Source: Candidatus Pullichristensenella stercorigallinarum (lineage in GTDB: Bacteria; Bacillota; Clostridia; Christensenellales; Aristaeellaceae). Taken from it: a stretch of 32,581 nucleotides of DNA. Under the pieces are notes generated by a model that saw nothing but the letters and a program-made list of their open reading frames with translations, was not told the DNA's origin and made no database searches. The stretch covers positions 1 through 32,581 of the forward strand of contig DVFZ01000013.1 in NCBI GenBank assembly GCA_018712945.1. Reading direction: 5' to 3'. The position numbers and the translations under genes were made by a program. Of this stretch, positions 9,894 to 17,758 are shown one piece after another (within the stretch, counting starts at the first letter, position 1; every line of letters begins with the position of its first letter).

Positions 9894-9921
9894 TTGCTTT
9901 TCGGGAGAATATTGCTATAAT
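9894..9921 (+). promoter_or_regulatory. Promoter of the second class II aldolase gene
   Basis: TTGCTT (9894-9899), a 16-bp spacer and a perfect TATAAT (9916-9921), 35 bp upstream of the ATG at 9957. Confidence 0.8.
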
Positions 9922-9956
9922 AAATGTAGGCTCTTATTAGGAAAGGAGTGTACCAA

Positions 9957-10940
9957 ATGGCGATTGTCACCACTACCGAGATGTTTAAGAAGGCTTACGA
10001 CGGCGGTTACGCCATCGGCGCTTTCAACGTAAACAACATGGAGATCATTCAGGGCATCACTGAGGCTGCCATCGAAGAGAAGGCTCCCCTGATCCTGCAG
10101 GTTTCCTCCGGCGCGCGCAAGTACGCCAAGCATGTCTACCTGATGAAGCTCATCGAGGCCGCCATTGCCGACGCCGAGGAGAGCGCGGGTTTCGACCTGC
10201 CCATCGCCGTCCACCTCGACCATGGCGACAGCTTTGAGCTGTGCAAGAGCTGCATCGACGGCGGTTTCTCCTCCGTCATGATTGACGGCAGCCATTTGCC
10301 CTTTGAAGAGAACATTAAGCTCACCCGTCAGGTCGTCGAATACGCGCACGACCACGGCGTGGTGGTTGAAGGCGAGCTCGGCCGTCTGGCTGGCATTGAG
10401 GACAAGGTCAACGTTTCGGCTGAGGATGCGTCCTACACCCGTCCTGAGGAAGTCGAGGAGTTTGTCGGCAAGACCGGCGTCGATTCCCTCGCTATCGCCA
10501 TCGGCACTTCCCACGGCGCTTACAAGTTCACCGCCGCCCAGTGCACCCGCAACGAGAAGGGCATCCTCGTGCCCCCGCCGCTGCGCTTCGATATCCTTGA
10601 GGAAGTCTCCAAGCGCCTGCCCGGCTTCCCGATTGTGCTGCACGGCTCTTCCTCCGTGCCGCAGGAGTTCGTGAAGATGATCAACGAAAACGGTGGCAAG
10701 ATGCCTGACGCCGTCGGCATCCCCGAGGAGCAGCTCCGCAAGGCCGCCAGCATGTCCGTCTGCAAGATCAATATCGACTCCGACCTGCGTCTGGCCATGA
10801 CCGGCACCATCCGCCAGTACTTCAACGAGCATCCCGACCACTTCGACCCGCGCCAGTACCTCAAGCCCGCGCGCGCTAACATCAAGAAGCTGGTTCAGCA
10901 CAAGCTCGTCGATGTGCTCGGCTGCAACGGCAAAGCCTAA
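9957..10940 (+). CDS. fba: Class II fructose-bisphosphate aldolase
   Basis: 327 residues. The glycolytic zinc aldolase, cleaving fructose-1,6-bisphosphate to DHAP and glyceraldehyde-3-phosphate. AFNVNNMEI (22-30), HLDHG (86-90, catalytic Asp and Zn His), MIDGSHLPFEENI, VEGELGRLAG (Glu ligand), IGTSHGAYK (His ligand), VLHGSSSVP (His ligand) and KINIDSDLR (phosphate binding) are all present. The start is ATG 9957, with AAAGGAG at 9942-9948; a GTG at 9948 overlaps that site and is rejected. Codon use is strongly biased to a few codons and the promoter and terminator are strong, which suggests high expression. This is the better candidate for the housekeeping aldolase of the two in the window. 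Confidence 0.95.
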   Translation: MAIVTTTEMFKKAYDGGYAIGAFNVNNMEIIQGITEAAIEEKAPLILQVSSGARKYAKHVYLMKLIEAAIADAEESAGFDLPIAVHLDHGDSFELCKSCIDGGFSSVMIDGSHLPFEENIKLTRQVVEYAHDHGVVVEGELGRLAGIEDKVNVSAEDASYTRPEEVEEFVGKTGVDSLAIAIGTSHGAYKFTAAQCTRNEKGILVPPPLRFDILEEVSKRLPGFPIVLHGSSSVPQEFVKMINENGGKMPDAVGIPEEQLRKAASMSVCKINIDSDLRLAMTGTIRQYFNEHPDHFDPRQYLKPARANIKKLVQHKLVDVLGCNGKA

Positions 10941-10953
10941 AAAGCATCAATCG

Positions 10954-10986
10954 CGCCGCCTCACGCCTGTGGGGTGGCGTTTTTTG
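10954..10986 (+). terminator. Rho-independent terminator of fba
   Basis: An 11-bp stem CGCCGCCTCAC/GTGGGGTGGCG with two G-T pairs and a GCCT loop (10954-10979), followed by TTTTTT. Confidence 0.9.
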
Positions 10987-11217
10987 TATAGCTTTCTCCG
11001 CTTGAAGCGGCGGTGACGGGGAGATTATCGCTATGCGTAAAACTGTCCCTTTTTCTGAAAATGAAGAAGCCCGTCGGCAAAAGCCAAGGCAACGAGGCCA
11101 AATGGTTGGGCCTGGCCAGTTTCCAGGAGCCTCAAGGCTCATGCGCGCCATTGGGTCATGGCCCTATAGGGCTTTGTCAATCCTTGGCCTAGTTGGTAGC
11201 CACGATCGCGTGTGGCA
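10987..11217 (+). other. Non-coding stretch with several short hairpins
   Basis: No convincing gene: the only + frame (from 11033) has no recognisable family and no ribosome binding site. The second half holds small palindromes: CCTGG...CCAGG, GAGCC-TCAA-GGCTC and the perfect palindrome GCCCTATAGGGC followed by TTTGTC. It could be a structured RNA or decayed sequence; strand and function are open. Confidence 0.3.
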
Positions 11218-11247
11218 TTGACCCGCCGCGTATGCGCATGGTACAAT
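11218..11247 (+). promoter_or_regulatory. Promoter of the flavoredoxin-like gene
   Basis: TTGACC (11218-11223), an 18-bp spacer and TACAAT (11242-11247), 44 bp before the ATG at 11292. Confidence 0.7.
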
Positions 11248-11291
11248 ATCCCTGTGCAGACAAAACCGTGGAGAAAGGGGAGGCAAGCTGC

Positions 11292-11939
11292 ATGAAGATT
11301 GAGATTTCCAAGGACTTTCCCGCATACTTCCGCCCCGCGTATCCAGAAGAATTCGAGCTGTTTTCTCACTTTGAGACCACGGCGGCCATCCCCACGCCGC
11401 TGTTTGCCCTCACCACATGGAAGGAAAACGGCCTGCCAAACGTCTGTTTCCACAGTTGGGGTTGCTTTCACGGCGACAAGACCGCCTTTTTCGCGGTGAT
11501 GGGCAATCTCTATCAGCATACGCATACATATGCAAATATACTGCGGGAAAAGTGCTTCTGCATAAACTTCCTGCCCATCCATGCCTACGACCGCCTTGTC
11601 GATACCATTCACAACAACGGTTACGAGACGGATGAATTTCAGGCCGGTGGCTTCGCGCTTTCCAAATGCAAGGCCATCCACGCGCCCGCCATGGAGGAGG
11701 CGTTCATCAACATGGAATGCACGCTCAAATCCGTGCAGGATCTGAGCGGCGCGGGCGTCACGGCGATGGTCGTGGGCGAGGTGCAGCACGTTTCCGTGGC
11801 CGAAGAATACGCGCAGGGCTATGAAAAGCGCTACGGCAAGGACGGGTTCATGCTGCTCATCCCCGCCCCGCAGGATTTGCGCACCGGTGCGCCCGCGCAA
11901 TCAGCCATCGCCACGGTGCATATTGAAAGGCTGGATTGA
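11292..11939 (+). CDS. Flavin reductase-like / flavoredoxin family protein
   Basis: 215 residues, cytosolic. The protein has the FMN-binding split-barrel character of flavin reductase-domain proteins: PTPLFALTTWKENGLPNVCFHSW fits the FMN-contacting strand, followed by NILREKCFCINFLP and FINMECTLKSVQDLSG with VVGEVQHVSV. In the family these proteins bind FMN and pass electrons or reduce flavin; the partner is unknown here. The start is the ATG at 11292, with AAAGGGGAGG upstream; an earlier in-frame GTG lies inside the promoter. The gene is monocistronic and convergent with the dapA operon, sharing a hairpin between the two stop codons. Confidence 0.8.
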   Translation: MKIEISKDFPAYFRPAYPEEFELFSHFETTAAIPTPLFALTTWKENGLPNVCFHSWGCFHGDKTAFFAVMGNLYQHTHTYANILREKCFCINFLPIHAYDRLVDTIHNNGYETDEFQAGGFALSKCKAIHAPAMEEAFINMECTLKSVQDLSGAGVTAMVVGEVQHVSVAEEYAQGYEKRYGKDGFMLLIPAPQDLRTGAPAQSAIATVHIERLD

Positions 11940-11964
11940 AAGGCGGGCCGGGGAGATACAACAA

Positions 11965-12001
11965 CGCGCGGCGGACGGCCTTCCGCGCCGCCCGCCGCGC
12001 G
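11965..12001. terminator. Shared hairpin between convergent genes
   Basis: A 10-bp GC-only stem CGCGCGGCGG/CCGCCGCGCG with a 17-nt loop. It is followed by CTTTTC on + and TTGTTGTAT on -, so it can serve as a bidirectional terminator for the flavoredoxin-like gene and dapA. Confidence 0.7.
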
Positions 12002-12005
12002 CTTT

Positions 12006-12902
12006 TCAAACCTCCAAATCCGTAAGCAAGTCCCATTCCTCCAGCGCCGCGCGCAGCTTTTCACGCCGCGTCGCGTCCAGAGGGGCGAGCGGCAGGCGCA
12101 GTTCATTTTGAATCTTGCCCATCATGCCCAGCGCCGCCTTGACGGGGATGGGGCTGACCTCCGCGAACAGCGCGTCGGCGATGTCCAGCAGGGCAAACTG
12201 CATTTCCCGGCTCAATTCGATATCGCCGCGCAGGTAACTGGCCGCCATATCGTGCATGGCCGTGGGCAATATGTTCGCCACCACGGAAATCACGCCCCGC
12301 GCGCCCAGGGACATCATCGTATAGGTCTGGTCGTCGTTGCCTGCGTACAGGGCCGCGCCGGGACAGAGGGCGGCGAGGCGGTTCATCTGGCGGATATCTC
12401 CCGAAGCCTCCTTGATTCCGCGCACCATGGGGTGCTTCAAAAGCTCGGCCACCACCTCCGGCGGCATGTTCATGCCCGTGCGCGAGGGTACGTTGTAGGC
12501 AATGATGGGGATTTCCACGCTGTCGGCGATGGCGTGGAAGTGCTCGATCAGTCCGGCACGGTTGGCCTTGTTGTAATACGGCGTGACCACGAGCAGGCCG
12601 TCCGCGCCCAATGCCTGCGCCTCTATGGCGTATTCCACGGCGGTGCGCGTGTTGTTTGCCCCCGCGCCCACCAGCAGGGGCACGCGCCCAGAAACCGTGG
12701 AAACCGCGCACTCCACCAGCGCCGCGCGCTCCGGGGCGGTGATGGTGGAGGGTTCGCCGGTGGTGCCGAGGATGATGATTGCGTCGGTCATCATTTCGAT
12801 TTGCCAGTCGATCAGATTTTCAAAGGCGCGAAGGTCGATTTTCCCCCGGGAAAACGGCGTGACCAACGCCACGCCGCTGCCATAAAACAGCGCGTTCCGC
12901 AT
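12006..12902 (-). CDS. dapA: 4-hydroxy-tetrahydrodipicolinate synthase
   Basis: 298 residues. Condenses pyruvate with aspartate semialdehyde in lysine and diaminopimelate synthesis. The TIM barrel shows T47-T48 (GTTGEP), Y110 (TPYYNK), Y136 (YNVPSRTG), R141, which in DapA contacts the semialdehyde carboxylate, and the Schiff-base lysine K164 (GIKEASGD). GTTGEPSTI replaces the more usual GTTGESPTL, a small change. The Arg favours DapA over other members of the pyruvate-aldolase family. The start is the ATG at 12902, with AAGGGGAGG upstream. It is the last gene of a probable operon behind the GNAT gene (60 bp apart); no other lysine gene is in the window. Confidence 0.9.
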   Translation of the reverse strand: MRNALFYGSGVALVTPFSRGKIDLRAFENLIDWQIEMMTDAIIILGTTGEPSTITAPERAALVECAVSTVSGRVPLLVGAGANNTRTAVEYAIEAQALGADGLLVVTPYYNKANRAGLIEHFHAIADSVEIPIIAYNVPSRTGMNMPPEVVAELLKHPMVRGIKEASGDIRQMNRLAALCPGAALYAGNDDQTYTMMSLGARGVISVVANILPTAMHDMAASYLRGDIELSREMQFALLDIADALFAEVSPIPVKAALGMMGKIQNELRLPLAPLDATRREKLRAALEEWDLLTDLEV

Positions 12903-12962
12903 AAAAATCCTCCCCTTCCCGTTCCAATCTATGGCCGGGAAAGGGGAGGAATTCATCGCCGT

Positions 12963-13772
12963 TCAGCCGACGTCCACGCCCGGGTAGCGCATAATCAGGC
13001 TGGTTTGGCAAAAGCCCGCCGATTCCAGCGTGTGCAAAAGCAGGGGAATGCGAGCGCGCACATCCGCGACCACCACGCTGACGCCAGAATCCTCAAAGTA
13101 TTCGCCCGCCAGGCGCAAAAGATGCCGGGCCACGCCCATATTGCGCCAACGCCGCGCGGTATGCAAATAGCCGATGCGCCCGATGCCGCCATCCTCGCGC
13201 CAACAGATTAACTCGCCAGCCAACCCGGTGGGGGACACGCAGAGTATGCGCCGGAAGCCGTCCGCGGCAGTATATTCGTCCAGCCAGGAAAAATCGCGCG
13301 CGGTCTGGAAAAGCTGGTTGTAGCGCTCGAGGAAGAAACCGCGTTCCTCCGCGTCCGTCAGCTCGTCCTCTACCAGCACACAACCGGCGGGCATGCGCGT
13401 TTCGCAAAGGCGCTCGAAATCCAGCTCCATGCGCACCAAGCCGTCGTTGTCCTGAAAACCGTACTGTTCCAGGGCGGCCAGCAAAAGATCATCCTCCGGC
13501 GGGCAGGCGGCGTAGATGCGCGCCGGTTCCTTTTCCCGCGCGGCCAGCGCGCGCGCCAGGGCCATCGCCGCCCCCAGCGTCTTGCCGAAAGCGGAGAACT
13601 CGCCGGCAAACTCCAAGCGGAAGTTGTTCGGCCGCGCCGGGAACAGCGCCGGATTCGGCTCCGGATGGACGACACAACAACCAAGCCGCTCGCCGGTTCT
13701 TTCGTCGATGGCTTCAAAACCGTTTTCTACCGGCTCATCAAACAAAGGCTCTTTAGGATTGCGAAGGATCAT
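12963..13772 (-). CDS. GNAT family N-acetyltransferase with two GNAT-like domains
   Basis: 269 residues, cytosolic. The C-terminal half (about 120-265) is a standard GNAT fold: GRIGYLHTARRWRNMGVARHL carries the acetyl-CoA pyrophosphate loop (R-x-x-G-x-A at about 210-215), followed by VVVADVRARIPLLLHTLESAGF. The N-terminal half (1-118) ends in AALEQYGFQDNDGLVRMEL, like the end of a second, degenerate GNAT domain. Tandem GNAT proteins are common, but the acceptor cannot be predicted. It begins 18 bp after the GuaA-like gene, with a GAGGT ribosome binding site, and precedes dapA, so it is probably co-transcribed. Confidence 0.85.
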   Translation of the reverse strand: MILRNPKEPLFDEPVENGFEAIDERTGERLGCCVVHPEPNPALFPARPNNFRLEFAGEFSAFGKTLGAAMALARALAAREKEPARIYAACPPEDDLLLAALEQYGFQDNDGLVRMELDFERLCETRMPAGCVLVEDELTDAEERGFFLERYNQLFQTARDFSWLDEYTAADGFRRILCVSPTGLAGELICWREDGGIGRIGYLHTARRWRNMGVARHLLRLAGEYFEDSGVSVVVADVRARIPLLLHTLESAGFCQTSLIMRYPGVDVG

Positions 13773-13790
13773 CTTGCGTACCTCAAAAAA

Positions 13791-15266
13791 CTACTCCCAC
13801 TCGATAAATGCCGACGACATGCCCGTGACGTCATACAATACGCGGTTGATGCCTTTTACCTCGCCCGTCACCCGCTGGCAGACGCGCTCCAGCAGGTCGT
13901 AGGGCATGCGGTAGGCGTTGAAGGAAAGCACGTCGTGCGAGCTGACCGCGCGCAGGGCCACGGCGTATTCCTCGCAGGGACGGCCATCCCGCCGGCCGAG
14001 GGTGCGAATATCGGTCAGCACCGCGAAATACTGCCACACGCGGCGATCCAGTCCGGCTTCGGCAACTTCCTCACGGAAAATGGCGTCCGCCTCGCGCAGC
14101 ATCGCCAGCTTTTCGCGCGTCACCTCGCCCACGATGCGCACAGCCAAACCAGGTTCGGGGAAAGGCTGACGGCGCGTCAGGTCGTTTGGCATGCCCAGCA
14201 CCTCGCCGAGTTGACGCACTTCGTCCTTAAACAGCAGGCGCAGAGGCTCCACGCGCTTGTCAAACCCCGCCGTGCGCCGCTTCGCGCCGGAAAGCACATC
14301 CGGATAGATGGTGCCCAGCGCCAGGCAGTCGATCTGCCCCAGCGCGCGTGCTTCATCTTCAAATACGCGCATGACTTCCTGTTCAACCACCTCGCGCTTG
14401 ACGGCGGGCGAGGTCACGCCCTCCAGGCGCTTGAGGATGCGCTCGCTGGCATCCACACAGATCAGCTCCATGCCCAGCGCGTCGCGGAAAGTAGAGGTCA
14501 CCAGCGCCGTTTCGCCTTTGCGCATCAGGCCCGTGTTGATATAGATGCACTTGAGCCGGTCGCCGATCACGCGGTGCAACAGCGCCGCGCAGACCGCCGA
14601 ATCTACGCCGCCGGAAATGGCGATCAAGGCGTTGCCATCGCCTACCTCAGAGCGTATGCCCGCTTCGGCACGCTCAAGAAATGCCTCCATCGACCACCAC
14701 GCCTCGCATCCGCAAATATCGCCAGCAAAGTTGGCCAAAATTTGCAAGCCGTCGGGGTCGTTTGCCTCAGGGGAAAACTGCAGCGCATAGAGCTTCTTTT
14801 CCTCGCAGGCAAAGGCGGGAACCAGCCCACCCGCGGCATAGGCGATAGCGCCGAAGCCTTCGGGCAGCTCCAAAGAGTCCACGCGAGTGAAAAAGCGTTC
14901 GGTTTCGCTCAGACCGGCGAACAGCGGCGATTCGGAAAACGAGATCTGCGCCGTGCGCCCCGCCAACTGCGTGCCCAGAAGCTGGCCGCCCAATGTCAGC
15001 GCCATCTGCCGGGCGCCGAACCCCAGCGCCAGCACGGGAATGCCCAGGGAAAACACGCCGGCATCCACGCCGCGCGCGTCCGGCGCGCTGGGATCGCCCG
15101 TGCCACCCGCCAGCAAAAGGCCCTTCGGGGCGCGGGAGGCAATGTCCTCCGCGCGCGTTTCACAGGGCGCGATTTCGCAGAAAAAGCGCTCGCCGCGCAA
15201 CTTGCGCGCCATGAGCTGGGCCTGTTGGCCGCCAAAGTCCAGAATTAAAATAGAATCGGTGTCCAT
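13791..15266 (-). CDS. guaA: Divergent GMP synthase (GuaA) family protein with a degenerate glutaminase domain
   Basis: 491 residues, against about 510-525 for usual GuaA, which uses glutamine and ATP to turn XMP into GMP. Overall order is that of GuaA: N-terminal class I amidotransferase domain (LDFGGQQAQLMARKL at 9-23), ATP-pyrophosphatase domain (SGGVDS, 218-223; GTIYPDV; EPLRLLFKDEVR) and C-terminal dimerisation domain (ALRAV to the final FIEWE). Key residues are missing. The nucleophile in PVLGICYGMQ is Gly82 (PVLALGFGARQ). QFHPE is QFSPE (Ser165). The KSHHNVGGLP lid is absent, with only 15 residues between PDV and EPLR. RHPFPGPGL is RQPFPEPGL, VGVMGDGR is LGRRDGR, and the SKPPATIEWE tail is GMSSAFIEWE. 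The frame is continuous, so this is not a frameshift. It may be ammonia-dependent or a paralogue with another substrate. The start is ATG 15266 with AAGGAGGAG. Confidence 0.85.
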   Translation of the reverse strand: MDTDSILILDFGGQQAQLMARKLRGERFFCEIAPCETRAEDIASRAPKGLLLAGGTGDPSAPDARGVDAGVFSLGIPVLALGFGARQMALTLGGQLLGTQLAGRTAQISFSESPLFAGLSETERFFTRVDSLELPEGFGAIAYAAGGLVPAFACEEKKLYALQFSPEANDPDGLQILANFAGDICGCEAWWSMEAFLERAEAGIRSEVGDGNALIAISGGVDSAVCAALLHRVIGDRLKCIYINTGLMRKGETALVTSTFRDALGMELICVDASERILKRLEGVTSPAVKREVVEQEVMRVFEDEARALGQIDCLALGTIYPDVLSGAKRRTAGFDKRVEPLRLLFKDEVRQLGEVLGMPNDLTRRQPFPEPGLAVRIVGEVTREKLAMLREADAIFREEVAEAGLDRRVWQYFAVLTDIRTLGRRDGRPCEEYAVALRAVSSHDVLSFNAYRMPYDLLERVCQRVTGEVKGINRVLYDVTGMSSAFIEWE

Positions 15267-15297
15267 GCTCCTCCTTGCCGGGCGCAAACGCGCCGCC

Positions 15298-15660
15298 TCA
15301 ACGCTTCGGCTCGCCGGGCTTTGCGCCCCGGTGATCCACGATGTCAATCTTGCGCAGAATCTGCTGTGTCACATCTATGTGCAAAGCGTCGGCCAGTTGC
15401 AGGCCGTACATCATTACATCCGCGAATTCCTCGCCGATCAGGGCGACGCGCTCTGGGTCGCTACCGGCGAGCAGCCGGTCTACGTCCTCAGCGTTGAGCC
15501 ATTGAAAGTGTTCGAGCAGCTCGCTCATTTCCACGGTCATGGCCATGGCCACATGCTGTGGGTTTTGCACGCCGTTTTCATCGCCCCAGCCCTTGCGGCG
15601 GCACATGGCCAGGATTTCCCGCTTCAGCGCCGCAATCGGGGTATTGTTGTCGTCCGGCAA
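15298..15660 (-). CDS. MazG-like nucleotide pyrophosphohydrolase
   Basis: 120 residues, a one-domain all-alpha NTP pyrophosphohydrolase of the MazG/dCTP pyrophosphatase group, which hydrolyses (d)NTPs to monophosphates. The Mg-binding acidic residues are visible as E44-x2-E47 (VEMSELLEHFQWL) and E77-E78-x2-D81 (GEEFADVMMY). It probably starts at TTG 15660, since no other start lies near; GGGGGTG about 7 nt upstream is the likely ribosome binding site. It is first in the operon, behind a strong promoter, and the GuaA-like gene follows after 31 bp. The pairing suggests a nucleotide-directed pathway, but the substrate is unknown. Confidence 0.88.
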   Translation of the reverse strand: MPDDNNTPIAALKREILAMCRRKGWGDENGVQNPQHVAMAMTVEMSELLEHFQWLNAEDVDRLLAGSDPERVALIGEEFADVMMYGLQLADALHIDVTQQILRKIDIVDHRGAKPGEPKR

Positions 15661-15694
15661 GCCCTACACCCCCAATATACATCGTATGCTTGGA

Positions 15695-15723
15695 ATTATA
15701 CCATATGTCCGCTCTTTATGCAA
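15695..15723 (-). promoter_or_regulatory. Promoter of the mazG-like/guaA-like/GNAT/dapA operon
   Basis: TTGCAT (15723-15718), a 17-bp spacer ending in TGG and a perfect TATAAT (15700-15695) on the minus strand, about 35 bp upstream of the TTG start. Confidence 0.85.
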
Positions 15724-15765
15724 ACCCGGAAACGTGAAGGTTTAGCGACAAAACAGCGCAGCCGC

Positions 15766-15805
15766 GCTTAAAAGCGGCGGGGGAGACAACCTCCCGCCGC
15801 CGCTT
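15766..15805 (-). terminator. Terminator of htpG
   Basis: A GC-rich stem, AAGCGGCGG-GGGAG against CTCCC-GCCGCCGCTT with one bulged base and an ACAAC loop (15772-15805), then TTTT on the minus strand. It begins 9 bp after the htpG stop. Confidence 0.8.
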
Positions 15806-15814
15806 GTGTCCGGC

Positions 15815-17689
15815 TTACTTTTCGATCAACAGCGTCAGCAAAGCATTGCTGCGCTTGAGGAAATCCACCATGCGGTCCGCCACCAGCGGCTGGCGCGCCA
15901 TTTCCGCCAAGTCGAATACCTGCGCGCAAACCTGCTGGGCGCGCTCGCCGTCTTCGGCAGTTTCCAGCCAATGCACCACAGGATGCTTGCGGTTGAGCAC
16001 CAGCGTGCGCTTTTCCGGCAAGCTCATATCGCGGCCCCACTGGCGGGACATTTCCGTAAAGCGGCGCGACTGCTCGTCCACGGTAATCATGGCGATGAGG
16101 TCGTCGGACTTAAAGGGCTTGGCTTCAATGCTAAGCTGCTCATCGCCCGTAGCTTTCTTGAACATTTCGCCCAGGCGCTTGAGCTCCTCCTCGCTCATGG
16201 CTTCGCCATCGTCGGTGAGGCCATCGGCGGCGGCATCCACGCGCATGAACTTGAGCTTCTGCTCGCGTTCGGTGTACTCCAGGAAGCTGATGAAGTTGTT
16301 GTCAATCAGCGTATCGAGCAGCACGACGTCCTTGCCCTGGTCGGTGTAAAGGCGGATCATCTGCGCCTGGCGCTTTTCGTCGCTGGCGTAGTAGATTATA
16401 GCCTCGTCGCCCTCGCAGTTCTTGTTTTTGTACTCCTCCAGCGTCAGATATTCGCCTGCGGAGGTCTTGTAGATCAGCGCCGGCTTAACGCGCTCGTAGA
16501 ACTTTTCATCGCGGATGCAGCCGTATTTGACGAAAGGATGGATATCGTCCCAATACTTCTGATAGTCTTCGCGGCGGGTGTTGAATTCGGTCAGCAGGCG
16601 GTCGGCCACCTTGCGGGTGATGTAAGCCGCCATCTTCTTTACGTAGCCGTCGTTTTGCAAGAACGAACGGGACACGTTCAGGGGCAGATCCGGGCAGTCG
16701 ATTACGCCCTTGAGCAGCATCAGGAATTCGGGGATAACTTCCTTAATATTGTCCGCCACGAACACCTGGTTGTTGTACAGCTTAATGACGCCCTCGTTGG
16801 CCGTAAACTCGTTTTTGAGCTTCGGGAAATAGAGGATGCCCTTGAGGTTGAAGGGATACTCGGCATTCAGGTGAATCCAGAACAGGGGTTCGTCGTAATC
16901 GTGGAACACCTTGTGGTAAAACTCGTGATACTCCTCGTCGGTCACGTCCGCCGGGCGCTTGAGCCAGAGGGGATGGGTGTCGTTGATTTGCTCGGGCTTG
17001 GGCGCTTCCTTGGGCTCCTCGCCCTCCTTGGGCGCTTCTTCCGCCGCGTTCTTCACTTCGGAAACAAAGATCGGCACCGGCATGAACTGGCAGTGCTTTT
17101 CCAGCGTTTGCCGCAGCGTCCAGAGGTTGGCAAATTCCTTGTCCTCATCGTTGAGATACAGCGTGATGGACGTGCCGCGCGTTTCGCGGTCGGAATCCTC
17201 CAGGTCGTACTCCATGCCGTCTTCGCTGATCCAGCGCACCGCCTGGGCGCCTTCCTGATAGCTCTTTGTATTGATGACGACCTTCTTCGCCACCATGAAC
17301 GCCGAATAGAAGCCCAGGCCGAAGTGGCCGATGATGCCATTTTCACCGTTTTCGCCCTTGTACTTTTTCAGAAATTCCTCCGCGCCGGAGAAAGCCACCT
17401 GGGCGATGTACTTTTTGACCTCCTCAGCGGTCATGCCAATGCCGTTGTCGGTAAAGGTCAACGTGCCCTCGTCTGCATTGGCCACCACGTCGATGCGCCA
17501 AGCGTCTTCACCCTCCTCAGGCGCAAGGGAAGCCTCGCCCATCGAAACCAGACGCTTCATCTTGCTTACCGCGTCGCAGCCGTTGGAAACCAGCTCGCGT
17601 ACAAATATATCCTTGTCGGAATACAGCCATTTTTTGATAACCGGCATGATATTCTCGGCATTGATGGAAATTGTGCCTTTTTCAGCCAT
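15815..17689 (-). CDS. htpG: Molecular chaperone HtpG (bacterial Hsp90)
   Basis: 624 residues, the usual length. A cytosolic ATP-dependent dimeric chaperone. The N-terminal ATPase domain shows RELVSNGCDAVSK (N36, Mg/ATP), DNGIGM (81-86) and the lid and glycine loop GHFGLGFYSAFMVA. The middle domain contains PLNVSRSFLQND with the catalytic-loop Arg, and a C-terminal dimerisation domain follows. The motif SNGCDA replaces the common SNASDA. The start is ATG 17689, with TGGAGGCG at good spacing; the ATG at 17704 overlaps that site. The gene is monocistronic, between its terminator and a consensus promoter. A perfect CIRCE operator just upstream of the -35 points to HrcA repression and heat induction. 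Confidence 0.97.
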   Translation of the reverse strand: MAEKGTISINAENIMPVIKKWLYSDKDIFVRELVSNGCDAVSKMKRLVSMGEASLAPEEGEDAWRIDVVANADEGTLTFTDNGIGMTAEEVKKYIAQVAFSGAEEFLKKYKGENGENGIIGHFGLGFYSAFMVAKKVVINTKSYQEGAQAVRWISEDGMEYDLEDSDRETRGTSITLYLNDEDKEFANLWTLRQTLEKHCQFMPVPIFVSEVKNAAEEAPKEGEEPKEAPKPEQINDTHPLWLKRPADVTDEEYHEFYHKVFHDYDEPLFWIHLNAEYPFNLKGILYFPKLKNEFTANEGVIKLYNNQVFVADNIKEVIPEFLMLLKGVIDCPDLPLNVSRSFLQNDGYVKKMAAYITRKVADRLLTEFNTRREDYQKYWDDIHPFVKYGCIRDEKFYERVKPALIYKTSAGEYLTLEEYKNKNCEGDEAIIYYASDEKRQAQMIRLYTDQGKDVVLLDTLIDNNFISFLEYTEREQKLKFMRVDAAADGLTDDGEAMSEEELKRLGEMFKKATGDEQLSIEAKPFKSDDLIAMITVDEQSRRFTEMSRQWGRDMSLPEKRTLVLNRKHPVVHWLETAEDGERAQQVCAQVFDLAEMARQPLVADRMVDFLKRSNALLTLLIEK

Positions 17690-17722
17690 GCGAATCGCCT
17701 CCATATTTTTGATCGCATAACT

Positions 17723-17751
17723 ATTTTAGTACGAATGGGAATGGTTGTCAA
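17723..17751 (-). promoter_or_regulatory. Sigma-A promoter of htpG
   Basis: A perfect TTGACA (17751-17746), a 17-bp spacer and TAAAAT (17728-17723) on the minus strand. The CIRCE element begins 7 bp upstream of the -35. Confidence 0.85.
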
Positions 17752-17758
17752 TCATTTT

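Noticed and set aside
11033-11221. 62-codon open frame on + after fba
   Set aside because: No ribosome binding site, no hydrophobic or domain pattern, and it runs across the promoter of the next gene.
12108-13211. 367-codon open frame on + opposite dapA
   Set aside because: Antisense shadow; no ribosome binding site or recognisable domain.
13665-15248. 527-codon open frame on + opposite the GuaA-like gene
   Set aside because: Antisense shadow rich in H, Q, R and A with no motif; the minus frame has clear GuaA-type domains.
13791-15266. Frameshift or assembly error as the reason for the missing GuaA motifs
   Set aside because: The changed sites are spread over the whole protein, the frame is continuous from start to the final IEWE, and flanking blocks align without breaks.
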